From NCBI RefSeq assembly GCF_000484695.1, contig NZ_AXVR01000027.1:1-61790 (forward strand): 61,790 nt of DNA, written 5' to 3'. Position numbers and translations under genes: made by a program. This stretch comes from Salinispora cortesiana (GTDB lineage Bacteria; Actinomycetota; Actinomycetes; Mycobacteriales; Micromonosporaceae). Shown in pieces: positions 15,802 to 25,491 of this stretch (position 1 is the first letter of the stretch; the number at the start of each line of letters is the position of its first letter). Below the pieces are notes generated by a model. That model was not told the origin of the DNA. It ran no database searches and worked only from the letters and a program-made list of their open reading frames with translations.

Positions 15802-18357
15802 GTGCCGGGAGTGCGCAACCTGACGCAGGCGGAGGCCGCCGAGCGAAGCCGGCTACTCGAGGTGACCGGGTATGACATCAACCTGGATCTGTCGAGCGCC
15901 GTGCAGGCCGAGGGCCACACGTTCCGGTCCCGGACCGAGGTCCGGTTCCGGTGTAGTGAGCCGGGTGCGAGCACCTTCATCGAGGTCGCCGCGCATTCGG
16001 TACGGTCGGCTACCCTGAACGGCACCCCGCTGGAGCTGGGTGACTGGTCGGCGGAGGCCGGGCTCACCCTGCCCGACCTGGCTGCCGAGAACACACTCGT
16101 GGTGGACGCGGAGTTCGCGTACTCCAACAGTGGTCAGGGGCTACACCGCACGGTGGATCCGGTCGACGGCGAGACCTACCTGTACAGCCAGTTCGAGACG
16201 GCGGACGCGCAACGGGTCTACGCGGCCTTCGACCAGCCCGACCTGAAGAGTGTCTACACCTGGCACGCCACCGTGCCGGAGCACTGGAAGGTCGTCTCCA
16301 ACATGCCGGTGGAGCGGGAGGAGCCGGCCGGCGAGGGCCGCAAGACGGTCCACTTCGTGGAGTCGGTGCGGATGAGCACCTACATCACCGCGCTCTGCGC
16401 CGGGCCCTACCACGAGGTGCGAGACAGCCACGACGGCATCGACCTGGGCGTCTTCGTTCGCGCGTCGATGGCACAGTACCTGGACGCCGACGATCTCTTC
16501 CTGATCACGAAGCAGGGCTTCGACTTCTTCCACGCCAAGTTCGACATTCGGTACCCGCTGCCCAAGTACGACCAGCTCTGGGTGCCGGACTTCAACGCGG
16601 GCGCGATGGAGAACTTCGGCTGTGTCACGCACGCCGAGTCGGCGTACATCTTCCGGTCCCAGGTCACCGACTTCGAGTACGAGCAGCGCGCCAACACGAT
16701 CCTGCACGAGCTGGCGCACATGTGGTTCGGCGACCTGGTCACCATGCGTTGGTGGAACGACCTCTGGCTGAACGAGTCGTTCGCCGAGTGGGCCAGCCAC
16801 TGGTGCAACACCCACGCGACCCGGTTCTCCGAGGCGTGGACCACCTTCCTCTCCGTCCGGAAGAACTGGGGTTACCGACAGGACCAGCTCTCCTCCACCC
16901 ACCCGGTCTACTGCGAGATGCCGGACCTGGAGGCGGTCGAGGTCAACTTCGACGGGATCACGTACGCCAAGGGCGCGAGCGTGCTCAAGCAGCTCGTCGC
17001 GTACGTGGGCGAGGAGCCGTTCGTGGCCGGGCTCCGGTCGTACTTCCGCAAGCACGCCTGGGGTAACGCCACCTTCGACGACCTGCTCTCCGAGCTGGAG
17101 GCGGCCTCCGGGCGGGAGCTGCGCAAGTTCGCCGCCCAGTGGCTGGAGACCGCCCAGGTGAACACGCTGCGCCCGGAGGTGACGATCGGCGCCGACGGCA
17201 GCTACCAGCGGGTCGTGGTCCGCCAGGAGGCGCCGGCCGACCACCCGACCCTGCGTACCCACCGGATCGGGGTCGGCCTCTACGACCGCACCGATGGCCG
17301 GCTGGTCCGCCGCGAGCGGTTGGAGGTCGACGTCGTCGGCGAGACGACGGAGCTGGCCGAGCTGGCCGGGGTTCCCGCCGCGGATGTGCTGCTGCTCAAC
17401 GACGACGACCTGACCTACACCAAGCTGCGGCTCGACGAGCGGTCGATGGCCACCGTGGTGCAGCACATCACCGGCTTCGAGTCGTCGCTGGCGCGGGCGC
17501 TGTGCTGGACTGCCGCGTGGGACATGATCCGGGACGCCGAGCTGGCCGCCCGGGACTATGTGGCGCTGGTGCTCGCCGGCCTCCCCGCCGAGACCGACAT
17601 CAACCTGGTCACCGCCACCCTGCGGCAGGTCACCACCGCCCTCACCTTCTACGCCGACCCGACGTGGGCACCGAGCGGCTGGGCCGACCTGGCCCGGACC
17701 GCGAAGACCGCCCTCGCCGCCGCCGAGCCGGGCAGCGGCTTCCAGCTCGCCTGGGCTCGGGCGTACGCCTCCGCCGGTCGGTCGGCTGAGGACCTGGCGA
17801 CGTTGCGGGGCTGGCTGGAGAGGAACGGAGTCCCGTCCGGCCTGCGCATGGACACCGAGCTGCGGTGGGCGGTGCTTACCGCGCTGGTGACCAACGGCGC
17901 GGCCGGCCCCGACGACATCGAGGCGGAGCTCGCCACCGACCGCACCGCCAGCGGCGAGCGGGAGGCCGCGTACGCACACGCGCTCGTGCCGACGCCGGAG
18001 AACAAGGCGGCCGTCTGGGCCCGGTTGACCGGTCCGGAGCCGCTGCCGAACTGGCGGCACCGCGCGCTGTTGCGGGGCTTCGCCCACCCGACGCAGGTCG
18101 AGCTGGTCCGCCCCTACCGGGAGCGGTACTTCGCCACCATCGCGCAGGTCTGGGCCAGCCGGGACAGTGAGCCGGCGCAGGAGTTCGCCCTGTTGGCGTA
18201 CCCGGCGTACCTCGTTGAGGAGGAGACCGTGGCGGCGACCGACGGGTGGCTGGCCGGCGAGGGCCAACCGGCACCGCTACGGCGGCTGGTCGCCGAGGGC
18301 CGCGACGGCGTCGTCCGGGCCCTCAAGGCCCGGGCGCGGGACGCCCGAAGCGGCTGA
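15802..18357 (+). CDS. pepN: Aminopeptidase N, M1 family zinc metallopeptidase
   Basis: This 851-residue cytoplasmic aminopeptidase removes N-terminal residues from peptides. Substrate-anchoring GAMEN is at 267-271 and the zinc site HELAH at 302-306 with the third ligand Glu325 in NESFAEW, exactly the M1 spacing. A catalytic Tyr region (VNFDGITYAKGASVL) and the long C-terminal ERAP1-like helical domain follow. The GTG at 15802 is chosen for its GGAG site seven bases upstream; the frame is open further back but without coding character. It converges on the DUF5130 gene across a strong hairpin. Confidence 0.97.
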   Translation: MPGVRNLTQAEAAERSRLLEVTGYDINLDLSSAVQAEGHTFRSRTEVRFRCSEPGASTFIEVAAHSVRSATLNGTPLELGDWSAEAGLTLPDLAAENTLVVDAEFAYSNSGQGLHRTVDPVDGETYLYSQFETADAQRVYAAFDQPDLKSVYTWHATVPEHWKVVSNMPVEREEPAGEGRKTVHFVESVRMSTYITALCAGPYHEVRDSHDGIDLGVFVRASMAQYLDADDLFLITKQGFDFFHAKFDIRYPLPKYDQLWVPDFNAGAMENFGCVTHAESAYIFRSQVTDFEYEQRANTILHELAHMWFGDLVTMRWWNDLWLNESFAEWASHWCNTHATRFSEAWTTFLSVRKNWGYRQDQLSSTHPVYCEMPDLEAVEVNFDGITYAKGASVLKQLVAYVGEEPFVAGLRSYFRKHAWGNATFDDLLSELEAASGRELRKFAAQWLETAQVNTLRPEVTIGADGSYQRVVVRQEAPADHPTLRTHRIGVGLYDRTDGRLVRRERLEVDVVGETTELAELAGVPAADVLLLNDDDLTYTKLRLDERSMATVVQHITGFESSLARALCWTAAWDMIRDAELAARDYVALVLAGLPAETDINLVTATLRQVTTALTFYADPTWAPSGWADLARTAKTALAAAEPGSGFQLAWARAYASAGRSAEDLATLRGWLERNGVPSGLRMDTELRWAVLTALVTNGAAGPDDIEAELATDRTASGEREAAYAHALVPTPENKAAVWARLTGPEPLPNWRHRALLRGFAHPTQVELVRPYRERYFATIAQVWASRDSEPAQEFALLAYPAYLVEEETVAATDGWLAGEGQPAPLRRLVAEGRDGVVRALKARARDARSG

Positions 18358-18365
18358 CAGGCAAC

Positions 18366-18411
18366 GGCCCGGGGTCGGTGCGGGGCGAACGCTCCGCACC
18401 GACCCCGGGCC
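18366..18411. terminator. Bidirectional hairpin terminator between pepN and the DUF5130 gene
   Basis: GGCCCGGGGTCGGTGCGG (18366-18383) pairs without mismatch with CCGCACCGACCCCGGGCC (18394-18411), an 18-bp stem with a 10-base loop. It lies between two convergent genes, nine bases past the pepN stop and 16 bases past the stop of the leftward gene, so it can serve both. Confidence 0.85.
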
Positions 18412-18427
18412 GAGTGCTTGCCGGGTG

Positions 18428-18841
18428 TTAGCAGCCCTTACCGGCGTGGCTGGCCAGCTGGTCGAGGCCGGTGACGATGCCGCCGGTCAGGTCGCCGCCC
18501 CCGAAGGCCGCCGCCATCGACAGCGCCGCGAGCCGCGCGTACGTGTCCGGGATGCGCTTGCGGGCGTGCTGGCCGGTGACGATCTCCAGCTGCCGCTGGT
18601 TCGGCGAGACCGCGATCAGGACCGACCGGTCGGGGTCGGCGAGCTGGCGGTGCAGCCGCTCGGCATCTTCCCGGACCGGCTCGTCGAGGCCACCGACGAA
18701 AATCGAGAAGGTCAGCCCGGTGCTCTGGTCGGCCAGGCGCATGGCCTCGTCAACGCGGAGCAGCTGACGGGTCGAGAACGGGCCGTCCAGCTCCGGCGGG
18801 GCCGCCGTCTCGGTCGACGACTGCAGCTCACCAACGGTCAC
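18428..18841 (-). CDS. DUF5130 family protein, TPM-domain-like (137 aa)
   Basis: A soluble protein of the actinobacterial DUF5130 family, with features of a small TPM-type alpha/beta domain: the stretch from LTFSIFVGG through VLIAVSPNQRQLEIVTG, and a C-terminal Gly-rich helix. The GTG at 18841 is preferred because GGAGGCGCAA stands directly before it. A start at 18859 would lack a binding site. Its start overlaps the end of ctaJ, so the two are co-expressed. In mycobacteria a homologous neighbour pair is linked to the cytochrome bcc-aa3 supercomplex, as I recall. Confidence 0.82.
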   Translation of the reverse strand: MTVGELQSSTETAAPPELDGPFSTRQLLRVDEAMRLADQSTGLTFSIFVGGLDEPVREDAERLHRQLADPDRSVLIAVSPNQRQLEIVTGQHARKRIPDTYARLAALSMAAAFGGGDLTGGIVTGLDQLASHAGKGC

Positions 18842-19139
18842 TTGCGCCTCCGGTTCCACCGGCCGGCGCCTTCTGGCCGGCCTGCTCCTGCTTACGGCCC
18901 GACAGCGCAGGCGCCTGGGCGCCGGCGGCCAGTGCGGTGCCCGCCGAGTCGGCCAGCTCCTCCGGACTACTCAGGAACCAGACCGGAGTGAAGTCGAAAG
19001 GCCGGCCGGGCCGGTAGCGCTTGCCACCGCCACCAACGCCGCGGCTGCTGGCGGCGTATGCCACACCAGCGATTACCAGCGCTGCTACCGCCGGGATTCC
19101 GACGAAGACCAGCAACGTATCGGTTACAGACAATCCCAA
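18828..19139 (-). CDS. ctaJ: aa3-type cytochrome oxidase small subunit CtaJ-like
   Basis: A 103-residue single-span membrane protein. The hydrophobic segment LLVFVGIPAVAALVIAGVAYA (about 9-29) is followed by a Gly-rich turn and the conserved block KRYRPGRPFDFTPVWFLS, then a low-complexity tail. That block is the hallmark of CtaJ, an accessory subunit found in the actinobacterial bcc-aa3 respiratory supercomplex. The start at 19139 would be TTG; a second TTG at 19133 is equally placed behind a G-rich site. It overlaps the DUF5130 gene by 14 bases. Confidence 0.75.
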   Translation of the reverse strand: MGLSVTDTLLVFVGIPAVAALVIAGVAYAASSRGVGGGGKRYRPGRPFDFTPVWFLSSPEELADSAGTALAAGAQAPALSGRKQEQAGQKAPAGGTGGASDRW

Positions 19140-19185
19140 CGCCCCCAGGCGAAAGAGAGACCAGGAATCCGGGTCGGGTGGACGG

Positions 19186-20652
19186 TCATGTGGACGATTC
19201 CCCGACTCCGCTTGTGGTATTCACGTTAGCGGAGTCAACCGCCCGCCAGATTGCGGGGTGGCGATCCCACCCCCCACTGAGCTGCTCCAGCTGGGCCGCA
19301 GCGGCGAGCAGCCCCGCGTCGTTGCCCTGCCGGCCGCTGAGGAGGACCCCGACCGGCAGCCCGTCGGCGGTGGCACCCACCGGGAGCGACACCGAGGGGT
19401 CACCCGTGACATTGAAAATGGCACAAAACGGCGAGAAACGCCGTTGACAGTCGAAATCGTCTGCTGGGTCACGAACATCGGTAAACCAGCCCACTGGTGC
19501 CTGCGGTGCGGCGAGGGTGGGGCAGAGCAGCAGATCACAGCCGGCGGTCCGGCGTATCCCGAGCCGGACCTGCGCCTGGAGCTCACCGAGCGCGGCGGTG
19601 AGGCTGGCAGCGGAGATCGCCGCCCCGCGGTCCCGCAGCAACCGGGTCAACGGCAGGAGCTGACTCTCTCGCTCGGGCGGCACCGGGGCGAGCGCGAGCA
19701 CGTACCAGACGGTCTCGAACAGCGGCCACGCCGTCGGCGTCAACGGCGGTGGCACCTCGACCACCTCATGACCAGCGGCGGTGAGCAGGGCAGCGGCCTG
19801 GTCCACGGCGGCGACGCAGTCCGGGTGGATCGGCTCGTCGGCGAGCATCGGGGTGGTGAAACGGCCGATCCGCAGCCGGCCCGGGGTGGCGGTCCGGGCC
19901 GCCGCGAGCCAACCCCCGGCCGGTGGTGGCGGTGCCAGGTAGGGCTCGCCGGGGACCGGCTGAGCCAACACGTCGAGCAACGCGGCCACGTCGGCCACGG
20001 TCCGCCCGATCGGGCCGCTGGTCGGCAGGCCGTACGCACCGAAGCCGATCGGACCGCCGGAGACCACCCCGCGGCTGGGTTTGTAGCCGACCAACCCGCA
20101 CATCGAGGCCGGGATACGCAGCGAGCCGCCGCCGTCGGAGCCCTGGGCCACCGGAAGGAGACCGGCCGCCACCGCGGCCGCCGCACCACCGCTGGAGCCA
20201 CCGGCCGTGTAGGCGAGATCCCACGGGTTACGGGCCGGCGGGGCGACCCGCCCTTCGGAGTAGAGCGAGCAGCCCAGCTCGGAGGTGGTGGTCTTGCCGA
20301 GGCTGACCAGGCCGGCGGCCCGGATGAATCGGACCACGTCCGCGTCGATCGGCGGTACGAAGTCGGCGAAGGCTGCGGAGCCGAAGGTCGTGCGCACGCC
20401 GGCGGTGAGGGTCAGATCCTTGATCGCCGTGGGCACGCCGTGCAACGGCCCTCGCGCCGCGACCGGAACGGCGTCAGCCGCGTCGGCGGCGGCGAGGGCC
20501 GCCTCCGGGGTCACGGTGACGAACGCGCCGACGGTGTCACCGAGCGCCGCCACCCGGGTCAGATGGTGTTCGACCAACTCCCGGCTGGTCCGCTCGCCGC
20601 TGGCGATCGCGGCTGCCTGCTCCAGTGCGGTCAGATCGTGCGGCTCGGTCAT
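19186..20652 (-). CDS. Amidase-signature hydrolase, last gene of the kynurenine operon
   Basis: This 488-residue enzyme has the complete amidase-signature triad: Lys78 (AIKDL), cis-Ser153 (AGGSSGG) and nucleophile Ser177 ([11 protein letters not shown]). It overlaps the stop of the ACMSD gene by ATGA, so it belongs to the tryptophan-degradation operon. The operon has no recognisable kynurenine formamidase, and an amide hydrolase in this place could supply that step by opening N-formylkynurenine. It could equally act on another amide. No terminator is obvious after its stop. Confidence 0.92.
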   Translation of the reverse strand: MTEPHDLTALEQAAAIASGERTSRELVEHHLTRVAALGDTVGAFVTVTPEAALAAADAADAVPVAARGPLHGVPTAIKDLTLTAGVRTTFGSAAFADFVPPIDADVVRFIRAAGLVSLGKTTTSELGCSLYSEGRVAPPARNPWDLAYTAGGSSGGAAAAVAAGLLPVAQGSDGGGSLRIPASMCGLVGYKPSRGVVSGGPIGFGAYGLPTSGPIGRTVADVAALLDVLAQPVPGEPYLAPPPPAGGWLAAARTATPGRLRIGRFTTPMLADEPIHPDCVAAVDQAAALLTAAGHEVVEVPPPLTPTAWPLFETVWYVLALAPVPPERESQLLPLTRLLRDRGAAISAASLTAALGELQAQVRLGIRRTAGCDLLLCPTLAAPQAPVGWFTDVRDPADDFDCQRRFSPFCAIFNVTGDPSVSLPVGATADGLPVGVLLSGRQGNDAGLLAAAAQLEQLSGGWDRHPAIWRAVDSANVNTTSGVGESST

Positions 20653-21734
20653 GCCGTTATCCTGCCCGCTGTCCGATCGGGCCGCCGCCCCGACAGGCCG
20701 TACGGGTCAGCTGCGGTGGGTTCGCCCGGGCCCCCGGGGGAGAGAAAGCGCAGCGCGTTGCCGCCGAGCAGGCCGGCGCGTTGATCCGGGGTGAGGAAAT
20801 CAGAGCGGCGCACGACCGCACCGACCGGCCGTTCCCCCAGCGGATACGGATAGTCGCTGCCGAGCAGCACCTGGTCAACGCCGATCGTGTCGACCAACAG
20901 CCGCAGCGCCGCCGGTTCAAACACCACCGAGTCGACGAAGAACCGGTCCACGTACGAGCTGGGGGGCTGGGCCGAGGCGCCGCGGACCAGGTTGCCGCGC
21001 CGGTGCCAGGCGTTGTCCGCTCGGCCCAGCCAGAACGGGAAGCTGCCACCGCCGTGCGCGAAGCAGATCCGCAACGTCTCCGGCACCCGATCGAAGACCC
21101 CGCCGAGGATCATCGCCAGCACCGACAGGTGGGTCTCGGCCGGCATCCCGGTCAGCCACCGCGCCATCCACCGATCCAGCCGTGGCCCGCCGGGCATGTC
21201 CCACGGGTGGACGAAGACCGGCGCGCCGACCTCGGCGCAGTGGGCGAGGAACTCGACGATGCCGCTGTCGTCCAGGTCGAGGTCGCCGACGTGGTTGCCG
21301 ATCTCCACCCCGGCGTGCCCGGCGGCGAGGCAACGGTCCAGCTCGGCGCTGGCGACCTCTGGGTCCTGCAACGGCACCTGGCAGAACGGAGCCAGCCGGC
21401 CGTCCCCGGCGGCCGTGATCTCCAGCATGCGGTCGTTGAAGATCCGCGCCACCCTGACCGCCTGGGTGGCGGGGCGGTCGTAGCAGAAGAAGACGGGCGT
21501 CGGCGAGACCACCTGCACGTCGACACCGTCGGCGGCCATGTCCGCCAATCGGAGCGCCGGGTCCCAGCACTCCGCGCCGACCGGGCGGAACTCCAGCTCG
21601 CCGACCATGATCATCGCAGCGCGCTCGGAGTCGACCCGCAGCCAGGGCCAGCCAGAACCGCCGCAGGCCGCAGCGAGGTCCGGCCAACCCCGCGGTACGG
21701 CGTGCGAGTGCACATCAATAACGGGGGTACCCAT
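20649..21734 (-). CDS. 2-amino-3-carboxymuconate-6-semialdehyde decarboxylase (ACMSD)
   Basis: This 361-residue metal-dependent decarboxylase of the amidohydrolase fold turns ACMS, the ring-opened product of 3-hydroxyanthranilate, into 2-aminomuconate semialdehyde. The N-terminal metal motif DVHSHAVP has His9 and His11. Further ligands follow in VFVHPWDMPGG, CFAHGGGSFP and LLGSDYPYPLGE, all typical of ACMSD. The ATG at 21734 overlaps the stop of the dioxygenase gene by one base (TGATG). This step diverts carbon from spontaneous quinolinate formation towards catabolism. Confidence 0.95.
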   Translation of the reverse strand: MGTPVIDVHSHAVPRGWPDLAAACGGSGWPWLRVDSERAAMIMVGELEFRPVGAECWDPALRLADMAADGVDVQVVSPTPVFFCYDRPATQAVRVARIFNDRMLEITAAGDGRLAPFCQVPLQDPEVASAELDRCLAAGHAGVEIGNHVGDLDLDDSGIVEFLAHCAEVGAPVFVHPWDMPGGPRLDRWMARWLTGMPAETHLSVLAMILGGVFDRVPETLRICFAHGGGSFPFWLGRADNAWHRRGNLVRGASAQPPSSYVDRFFVDSVVFEPAALRLLVDTIGVDQVLLGSDYPYPLGERPVGAVVRRSDFLTPDQRAGLLGGNALRFLSPGGPGEPTAADPYGLSGRRPDRTAGRITA

Positions 21735-22258
21735 CAGCCCTTGCCCGGATGCAGCGTGCCGCACTGGTCGCAGGTCCGCGCCGCCTCGTCGGCGTAGAAG
21801 GTGGCGAAGACCGGGGGCAGGTCGGCGGCGATGTCCCGGACCTGCAACTCCACCTCGTGCACCTTGTTGGTGCACTCGGGGCAGTACCACTGGAACCGTT
21901 CCAGGGTGCCCTCCTCGCGGACCCGCTCGATCACCAAACCGATCGAGCCGGCCTCCGGTCGCTGCGGCGAGTGCGGAACTCCACGCGGCAGCATCCACAT
22001 CTGCCCCTCGCGGATGTGCACTGTCTGTGGCCCGTCCGGGAGCATCAGGTTGACGTGCATGCCCCCTTTGACCTGGTAGAAAAACTCCTCGTACGGTTCG
22101 ACGTGATAGTCGGTGCGCTGGTTCGGCCCGCCGACGACCATGACGATGAAGTCAGAGCTGCCGGGGAGCAGTTCCTTGTTGCCCACCGGCGGCTTCAGCA
22201 GGTGCTGGTTGTCCACGATCCAACCGGGGAAGCTGAACGGCTCAGCGATCTCGCTCAC
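21734..22258 (-). CDS. nbaC: 3-hydroxyanthranilate 3,4-dioxygenase
   Basis: This 174-residue cupin dioxygenase opens the ring of 3-hydroxyanthranilate to ACMS. The iron ligands appear as His52 and Glu58 in [12 protein letters not shown] and His96 in GVPHSPQRP. The C-terminal rubredoxin-like zinc site is present as CPEC (126-129) and CDQC, typical of bacterial enzymes. The GTG start at 22258 overlaps the stop of the preceding deaminase gene as GTGA. Confidence 0.97.
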   Translation of the reverse strand: MSEIAEPFSFPGWIVDNQHLLKPPVGNKELLPGSSDFIVMVVGGPNQRTDYHVEPYEEFFYQVKGGMHVNLMLPDGPQTVHIREGQMWMLPRGVPHSPQRPEAGSIGLVIERVREEGTLERFQWYCPECTNKVHEVELQVRDIAADLPPVFATFYADEAARTCDQCGTLHPGKG

Positions 22259-22746
22259 AACGGGCCTCCTTCGGGGCGCAGGGCGACAGCCTGCATTTCG
22301 ATCAACAGGTGCGGGTGCGGTAGCTGGTGGACCGCCACGGTGGTCCGGGTCGGCCCGCTCGCGTCGAAGAACTCCGCCCACACCTCGTTGTAGCCACCGA
22401 AATCGTTCATGTTGACCAGGTAGCTGGTCACCTGCACCAGGTCGGCCAACCCCGCACCGACCGGGTGGAGCAGATCCCGGATGTTCTCGATCACCGCCCG
22501 GGTCTGGGCCCGGATATCGAGGTCGGCGGTGCCGAACTCGTCAACGGCGACACCCGCGAAGGTATTGTCCGGGCGGCGGGAGGAGGTGCCGGAGACGAAG
22601 ATGAGGCCACCGGCGACCTTGAGGTGCGGGAACGCCCCACGCGGCACGGCCTTCCCGGCCACGACCCGGGCGGCTGCCCGCCCGCCGGGCTCCGACACCG
22701 GTGGTGCCCCGCCGGGCCCCGGTGCCGGTGGTGCCCCGCCGATCAC
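22255..22746 (-). CDS. 2-aminomuconate deaminase (RidA/YjgF superfamily)
   Basis: This 163-residue protein has a Pro/Gly-rich N-terminal tail, then the RidA fold: [23 protein letters not shown], the helix [30 protein letters not shown], and a C-terminal strand with [25 protein letters not shown]. In kynurenine and nitrobenzoate pathways a RidA-type enzyme deaminates 2-aminomuconate to 4-oxalocrotonate with release of ammonia, and its position here fits that step. The GTG start at 22746 overlaps the stop of the decarboxylase gene as GTGA. Confidence 0.88.
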   Translation of the reverse strand: MIGGAPPAPGPGGAPPVSEPGGRAAARVVAGKAVPRGAFPHLKVAGGLIFVSGTSSRRPDNTFAGVAVDEFGTADLDIRAQTRAVIENIRDLLHPVGAGLADLVQVTSYLVNMNDFGGYNEVWAEFFDASGPTRTTVAVHQLPHPHLLIEMQAVALRPEGGPL

Positions 22747-23516
22747 GCCGCTGCCCGCAGCGACGCGGTGCCAAGCTTCTCCACCACCGCGCGGACGTGC
22801 GCGCCGGGTCGCAGCGCGACGGCGGCCGTCGCGGCGCCGGCCAGGAAGACCCAGCCCGGGTGGAGCCGAACCCCGCGCTGGCCGGTGAGCCGGACCCCCT
22901 CGTCGAAGGCGCGGCGCGGGTCGCCGAGGATTGCCGCGGTCGACCCCACCTGGGTGACCTGCCCATCGATCTCCAGCAGCACGCCAAGGTTGTCCAGGCC
23001 GTCCGGAACCGGGCACCACGGCCCCACCACGAAGGCCCCCGCCGACGTGTTGTCGGCGATGACGTCCGGCAGGGAGAAGGTGAAGTTCGCGTACCGGGAG
23101 TCGATCAGCTCGATGGCCGGGGCGACCGCCCGGACCGCGGTGGCGAACTCCGCGACCGGCTCGCCCGGCTCGGGCTGCCGGTCCAACAGGAAGGCCACCT
23201 CTGGCTCCACCCGGGGATGGATGAAGTCTCCGACGGAGACAGTTCCGCCGTCGGCGACCCGCATCCGGTCGGTGAGCCGGCCCCAGATCACCTCGTCCAC
23301 CCCGACCTGGGCCATCTTCGCCTTACTGGTCAACCCCATCTTGACGCCCACCAGCTGTTCACCCCGGTCCAGCCGGCGCCGCACCAACTCGGCCTGCACC
23401 GCGTACGCGGCATCGACGTCGAGCCCGGTCTCGGCGGCGAGTTGGTCGATCGCCGCACCCCGGTCGGCCGCCGCGACCAGTTGGCCGGCGATCCCGGCGA
23501 TATCTGCTCCGATCAC
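22743..23516 (-). CDS. 4-oxalocrotonate decarboxylase (FAH family)
   Basis: A 257-residue member of the fumarylacetoacetate hydrolase fold. [32 protein letters not shown] (two metal-binding Glu) and [25 protein letters not shown] match DmpH/NbaG-type 4-oxalocrotonate decarboxylase, which yields 2-oxopent-4-enoate and CO2. It is paralogous to the hydratase two genes upstream (25488-26285); the pairing of these two enzymes in one operon is normal for meta-cleavage pathways, where they form a complex. The GTG start at 23516 overlaps the aldolase stop as GTGA. Confidence 0.92.
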   Translation of the reverse strand: MIGADIAGIAGQLVAAADRGAAIDQLAAETGLDVDAAYAVQAELVRRRLDRGEQLVGVKMGLTSKAKMAQVGVDEVIWGRLTDRMRVADGGTVSVGDFIHPRVEPEVAFLLDRQPEPGEPVAEFATAVRAVAPAIELIDSRYANFTFSLPDVIADNTSAGAFVVGPWCPVPDGLDNLGVLLEIDGQVTQVGSTAAILGDPRRAFDEGVRLTGQRGVRLHPGWVFLAGAATAAVALRPGAHVRAVVEKLGTASLRAAA

Positions 23517-24568
23517 GTCTCCTCCTTGCCGGCCAGGTCCAGCGCCACATCCACGATCATGTCCTCCTGGCCGCCCACCATCTGGCGCCGGCCCAGCTCG
23601 ACCAGGATCGAGCGGACGTCCACGCCATAGCGTTCGGAAGCCCGCTCGGCGTGCCGCAGGAAGCTGGAGTAGACGCCGGCGTAGCCCAGCGAGAGCGTCT
23701 CCCGGTCCACCCGCACCGGTCGGTCCTGCAACGGCCGGACCACGTCCTCGGCCGCGTCCATCAACGCGAAGACATCGCAGCCGTGCTCCCAGCCGTGCAA
23801 CTCGGCGACCGCGACGAAGACCTCCAGCGGCGCGTTGCCCGCCCCCGCGCCCTGCCCGGCGAGGGAGGCGTCGACCCGAACGGTTCGGCCGGCCGGCGCA
23901 TCCAGCGGGCCATCCCCAAGGACCCGGCCGTGCTCCACCGCGACCACGCTGTTCGCCACCCCGAGCGAGAGGTTGTGGTGGGCATGGATACCGATCTGCG
24001 TCTCCGGTTCGAGCACCTGACGGTAGGCGTCGACTCGCTCGGCCAAGTCGGACATCAGCAGCCGGCCGCCGGAGTCGGTGACGTAGACGCAGTGCGCCCC
24101 GTACGACTCCATGAGCTTGGCCTGCTCCGCCAGGGCGGCCGGGTCGTTCATGTGGGCCATCATCAGGAACCCGGAGACGTCCATCCCGTTCTCCCGGGCC
24201 CAGCCGATGTGCTGGGCGGAGATGTCGGCCTCGGTGCAGTGGGTGGCGATCCGAACGCTGGTCACGCCGAGGGCCCGCGCCGCCTTCAGGTCGGCGATGG
24301 TGCCGATCCCGGGGACCAGCAGCGTGGTCAGCCGCGCCGTGGTCAGCACCTCGGCCGCCGCCGCGATCCACTCCGCGTCGCTCGCCGCACCATGCCCGTA
24401 GTTGACACTCGACCCGGCCAGCCCGTCGCCGTGCGCCACCTCGATCGCCGCGATTCCGGCGGCGTCCAGGGCGGCGGCGATCGTCCGCACCTGGTCAACG
24501 GTGTAGCGGTGGGCGATGGCGTGCATCCCGTCCCGCAGCGTCACATCCTGGAGGTAGAGCTGGGTCAT
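23513..24568 (-). CDS. mhpE: 4-hydroxy-2-oxovalerate aldolase
   Basis: This 351-residue class II aldolase of the DRE-TIM family splits 4-hydroxy-2-oxovalerate into pyruvate and acetaldehyde. It carries the metal motif [11 protein letters not shown] near residue 10, VTDSGGRLL and the conserved [15 protein letters not shown] metal-binding loop, and the C-terminal helical domain (GGQEDMI) that docks onto the acetaldehyde dehydrogenase for substrate channelling. The ATG overlaps the stop of the dehydrogenase gene (ATGA at 24565-24568), which suits the known one-to-one complex. Confidence 0.97.
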   Translation of the reverse strand: MTQLYLQDVTLRDGMHAIAHRYTVDQVRTIAAALDAAGIAAIEVAHGDGLAGSSVNYGHGAASDAEWIAAAAEVLTTARLTTLLVPGIGTIADLKAARALGVTSVRIATHCTEADISAQHIGWARENGMDVSGFLMMAHMNDPAALAEQAKLMESYGAHCVYVTDSGGRLLMSDLAERVDAYRQVLEPETQIGIHAHHNLSLGVANSVVAVEHGRVLGDGPLDAPAGRTVRVDASLAGQGAGAGNAPLEVFVAVAELHGWEHGCDVFALMDAAEDVVRPLQDRPVRVDRETLSLGYAGVYSSFLRHAERASERYGVDVRSILVELGRRQMVGGQEDMIVDVALDLAGKEET

Positions 24569-25491
24569 GCCGGCACCGCCCGCCGGGCGATCAGCCGCTC
24601 CGCGGTGCGCAGCGCGGCCGAGGTCATGATGTCCAGGTTGCCCGCGTACGTCGGCAGGTAGTGCCCGGCACCGGAGACCTCCAGGAACGCCGAGACCTGC
24701 AGGCCGGTGAGGCGCCGACCGAGCGCCGGTAGGTAGCTGTCCACCCGGTCGAACTGCACATCCTGTTTCAGGCGGTAGCCAGGGACATACTCCTGTACGG
24801 CGCGGACCATGTCGGCGATGGCGGTGGCGATCGCGGCTCGGTCCGCGTCGGTGTCCGGGCAGAGGCAGTACACGGTGTCCCGCATCAGCAGCGGCGGATC
24901 AGCCGGGTTGAGCACGATGATGGCCTTGCCCAACTCGGCGCCGCCAACCACCTCGATCGCCCGGGCAGTGGTCTCGGTGAACTCGTCGATGTTGGCCCGG
25001 GTGCCCGGCCCGGCCGACTTCGCGGCGATTGAGGCGACGATCTCCCCGTACGCGACCGGGGTGACCTGGCCAACAGCGGCGACGATCGGCACGGTCGCCT
25101 GCCCGCCACAGGTGACCATGTTTACGTTGGCCTCCTGCAGGTGTTCGTCCAGATTGACCGGCGGCACCACGTACGGCCCGACCGCGGCGGGGGTCAGGTC
25201 GACCACGGTCCGACCGTGGGCGCGCAGCACGGCGTCGTGGTGTCGGTGCGCCCCAGCCGAGGTGGCGTCGAAGACCAGCGCCACATCGGCGAACTCGGGC
25301 AGCGCCACGAGCCCCGCCACCCCCTCGGCGGTGGTGGTGACGCCGAGTCGCCGGGCCCGAGCCAGCCCGTCGGAGTCCGGGTCGATGCCCGCCATGGCGA
25401 CCATTCGCAGGCTGTCGCTAAGCCGCAAAATTTTGATCATCAAGTCGGTCCCGATATTCCCGGAACCGAGCACTGCCACCCCGACGCTCAC
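24565..25491 (-). CDS. mhpF: Acetaldehyde dehydrogenase (acetylating)
   Basis: This 308-residue NAD-dependent enzyme converts acetaldehyde and CoA to acetyl-CoA. It has the Rossmann motif GSGNIGTDL at the N-terminus, the catalytic Cys128 in [11 protein letters not shown] and the TARAI helix of the MhpF/DmpF family. It works with the aldolase encoded next so that volatile, toxic acetaldehyde is passed on directly. The GTG start at 25491 overlaps the stop of the upstream hydratase gene (GTGA). Confidence 0.97.
   Translation of the reverse strand: MSVGVAVLGSGNIGTDLMIKILRLSDSLRMVAMAGIDPDSDGLARARRLGVTTTAEGVAGLVALPEFADVALVFDATSAGAHRHHDAVLRAHGRTVVDLTPAAVGPYVVPPVNLDEHLQEANVNMVTCGGQATVPIVAAVGQVTPVAYGEIVASIAAKSAGPGTRANIDEFTETTARAIEVVGGAELGKAIIVLNPADPPLLMRDTVYCLCPDTDADRAAIATAIADMVRAVQEYVPGYRLKQDVQFDRVDSYLPALGRRLTGLQVSAFLEVSGAGHYLPTYAGNLDIMTSAALRTAERLIARRAVPA

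Noticed and set aside
16141..18267. A 708-codon open frame antisense to pepN
   Set aside because: It mirrors pepN in high-GC DNA; the translation is low complexity (Gly/Arg/Val-rich) with no motif, while pepN has all M1 residues.
22327..24081. A 584-codon frame antisense to the decarboxylase and aldolase genes
   Set aside because: Low-complexity Ser/Arg/Pro composition and complete overlap with genes that have full active-site motifs.
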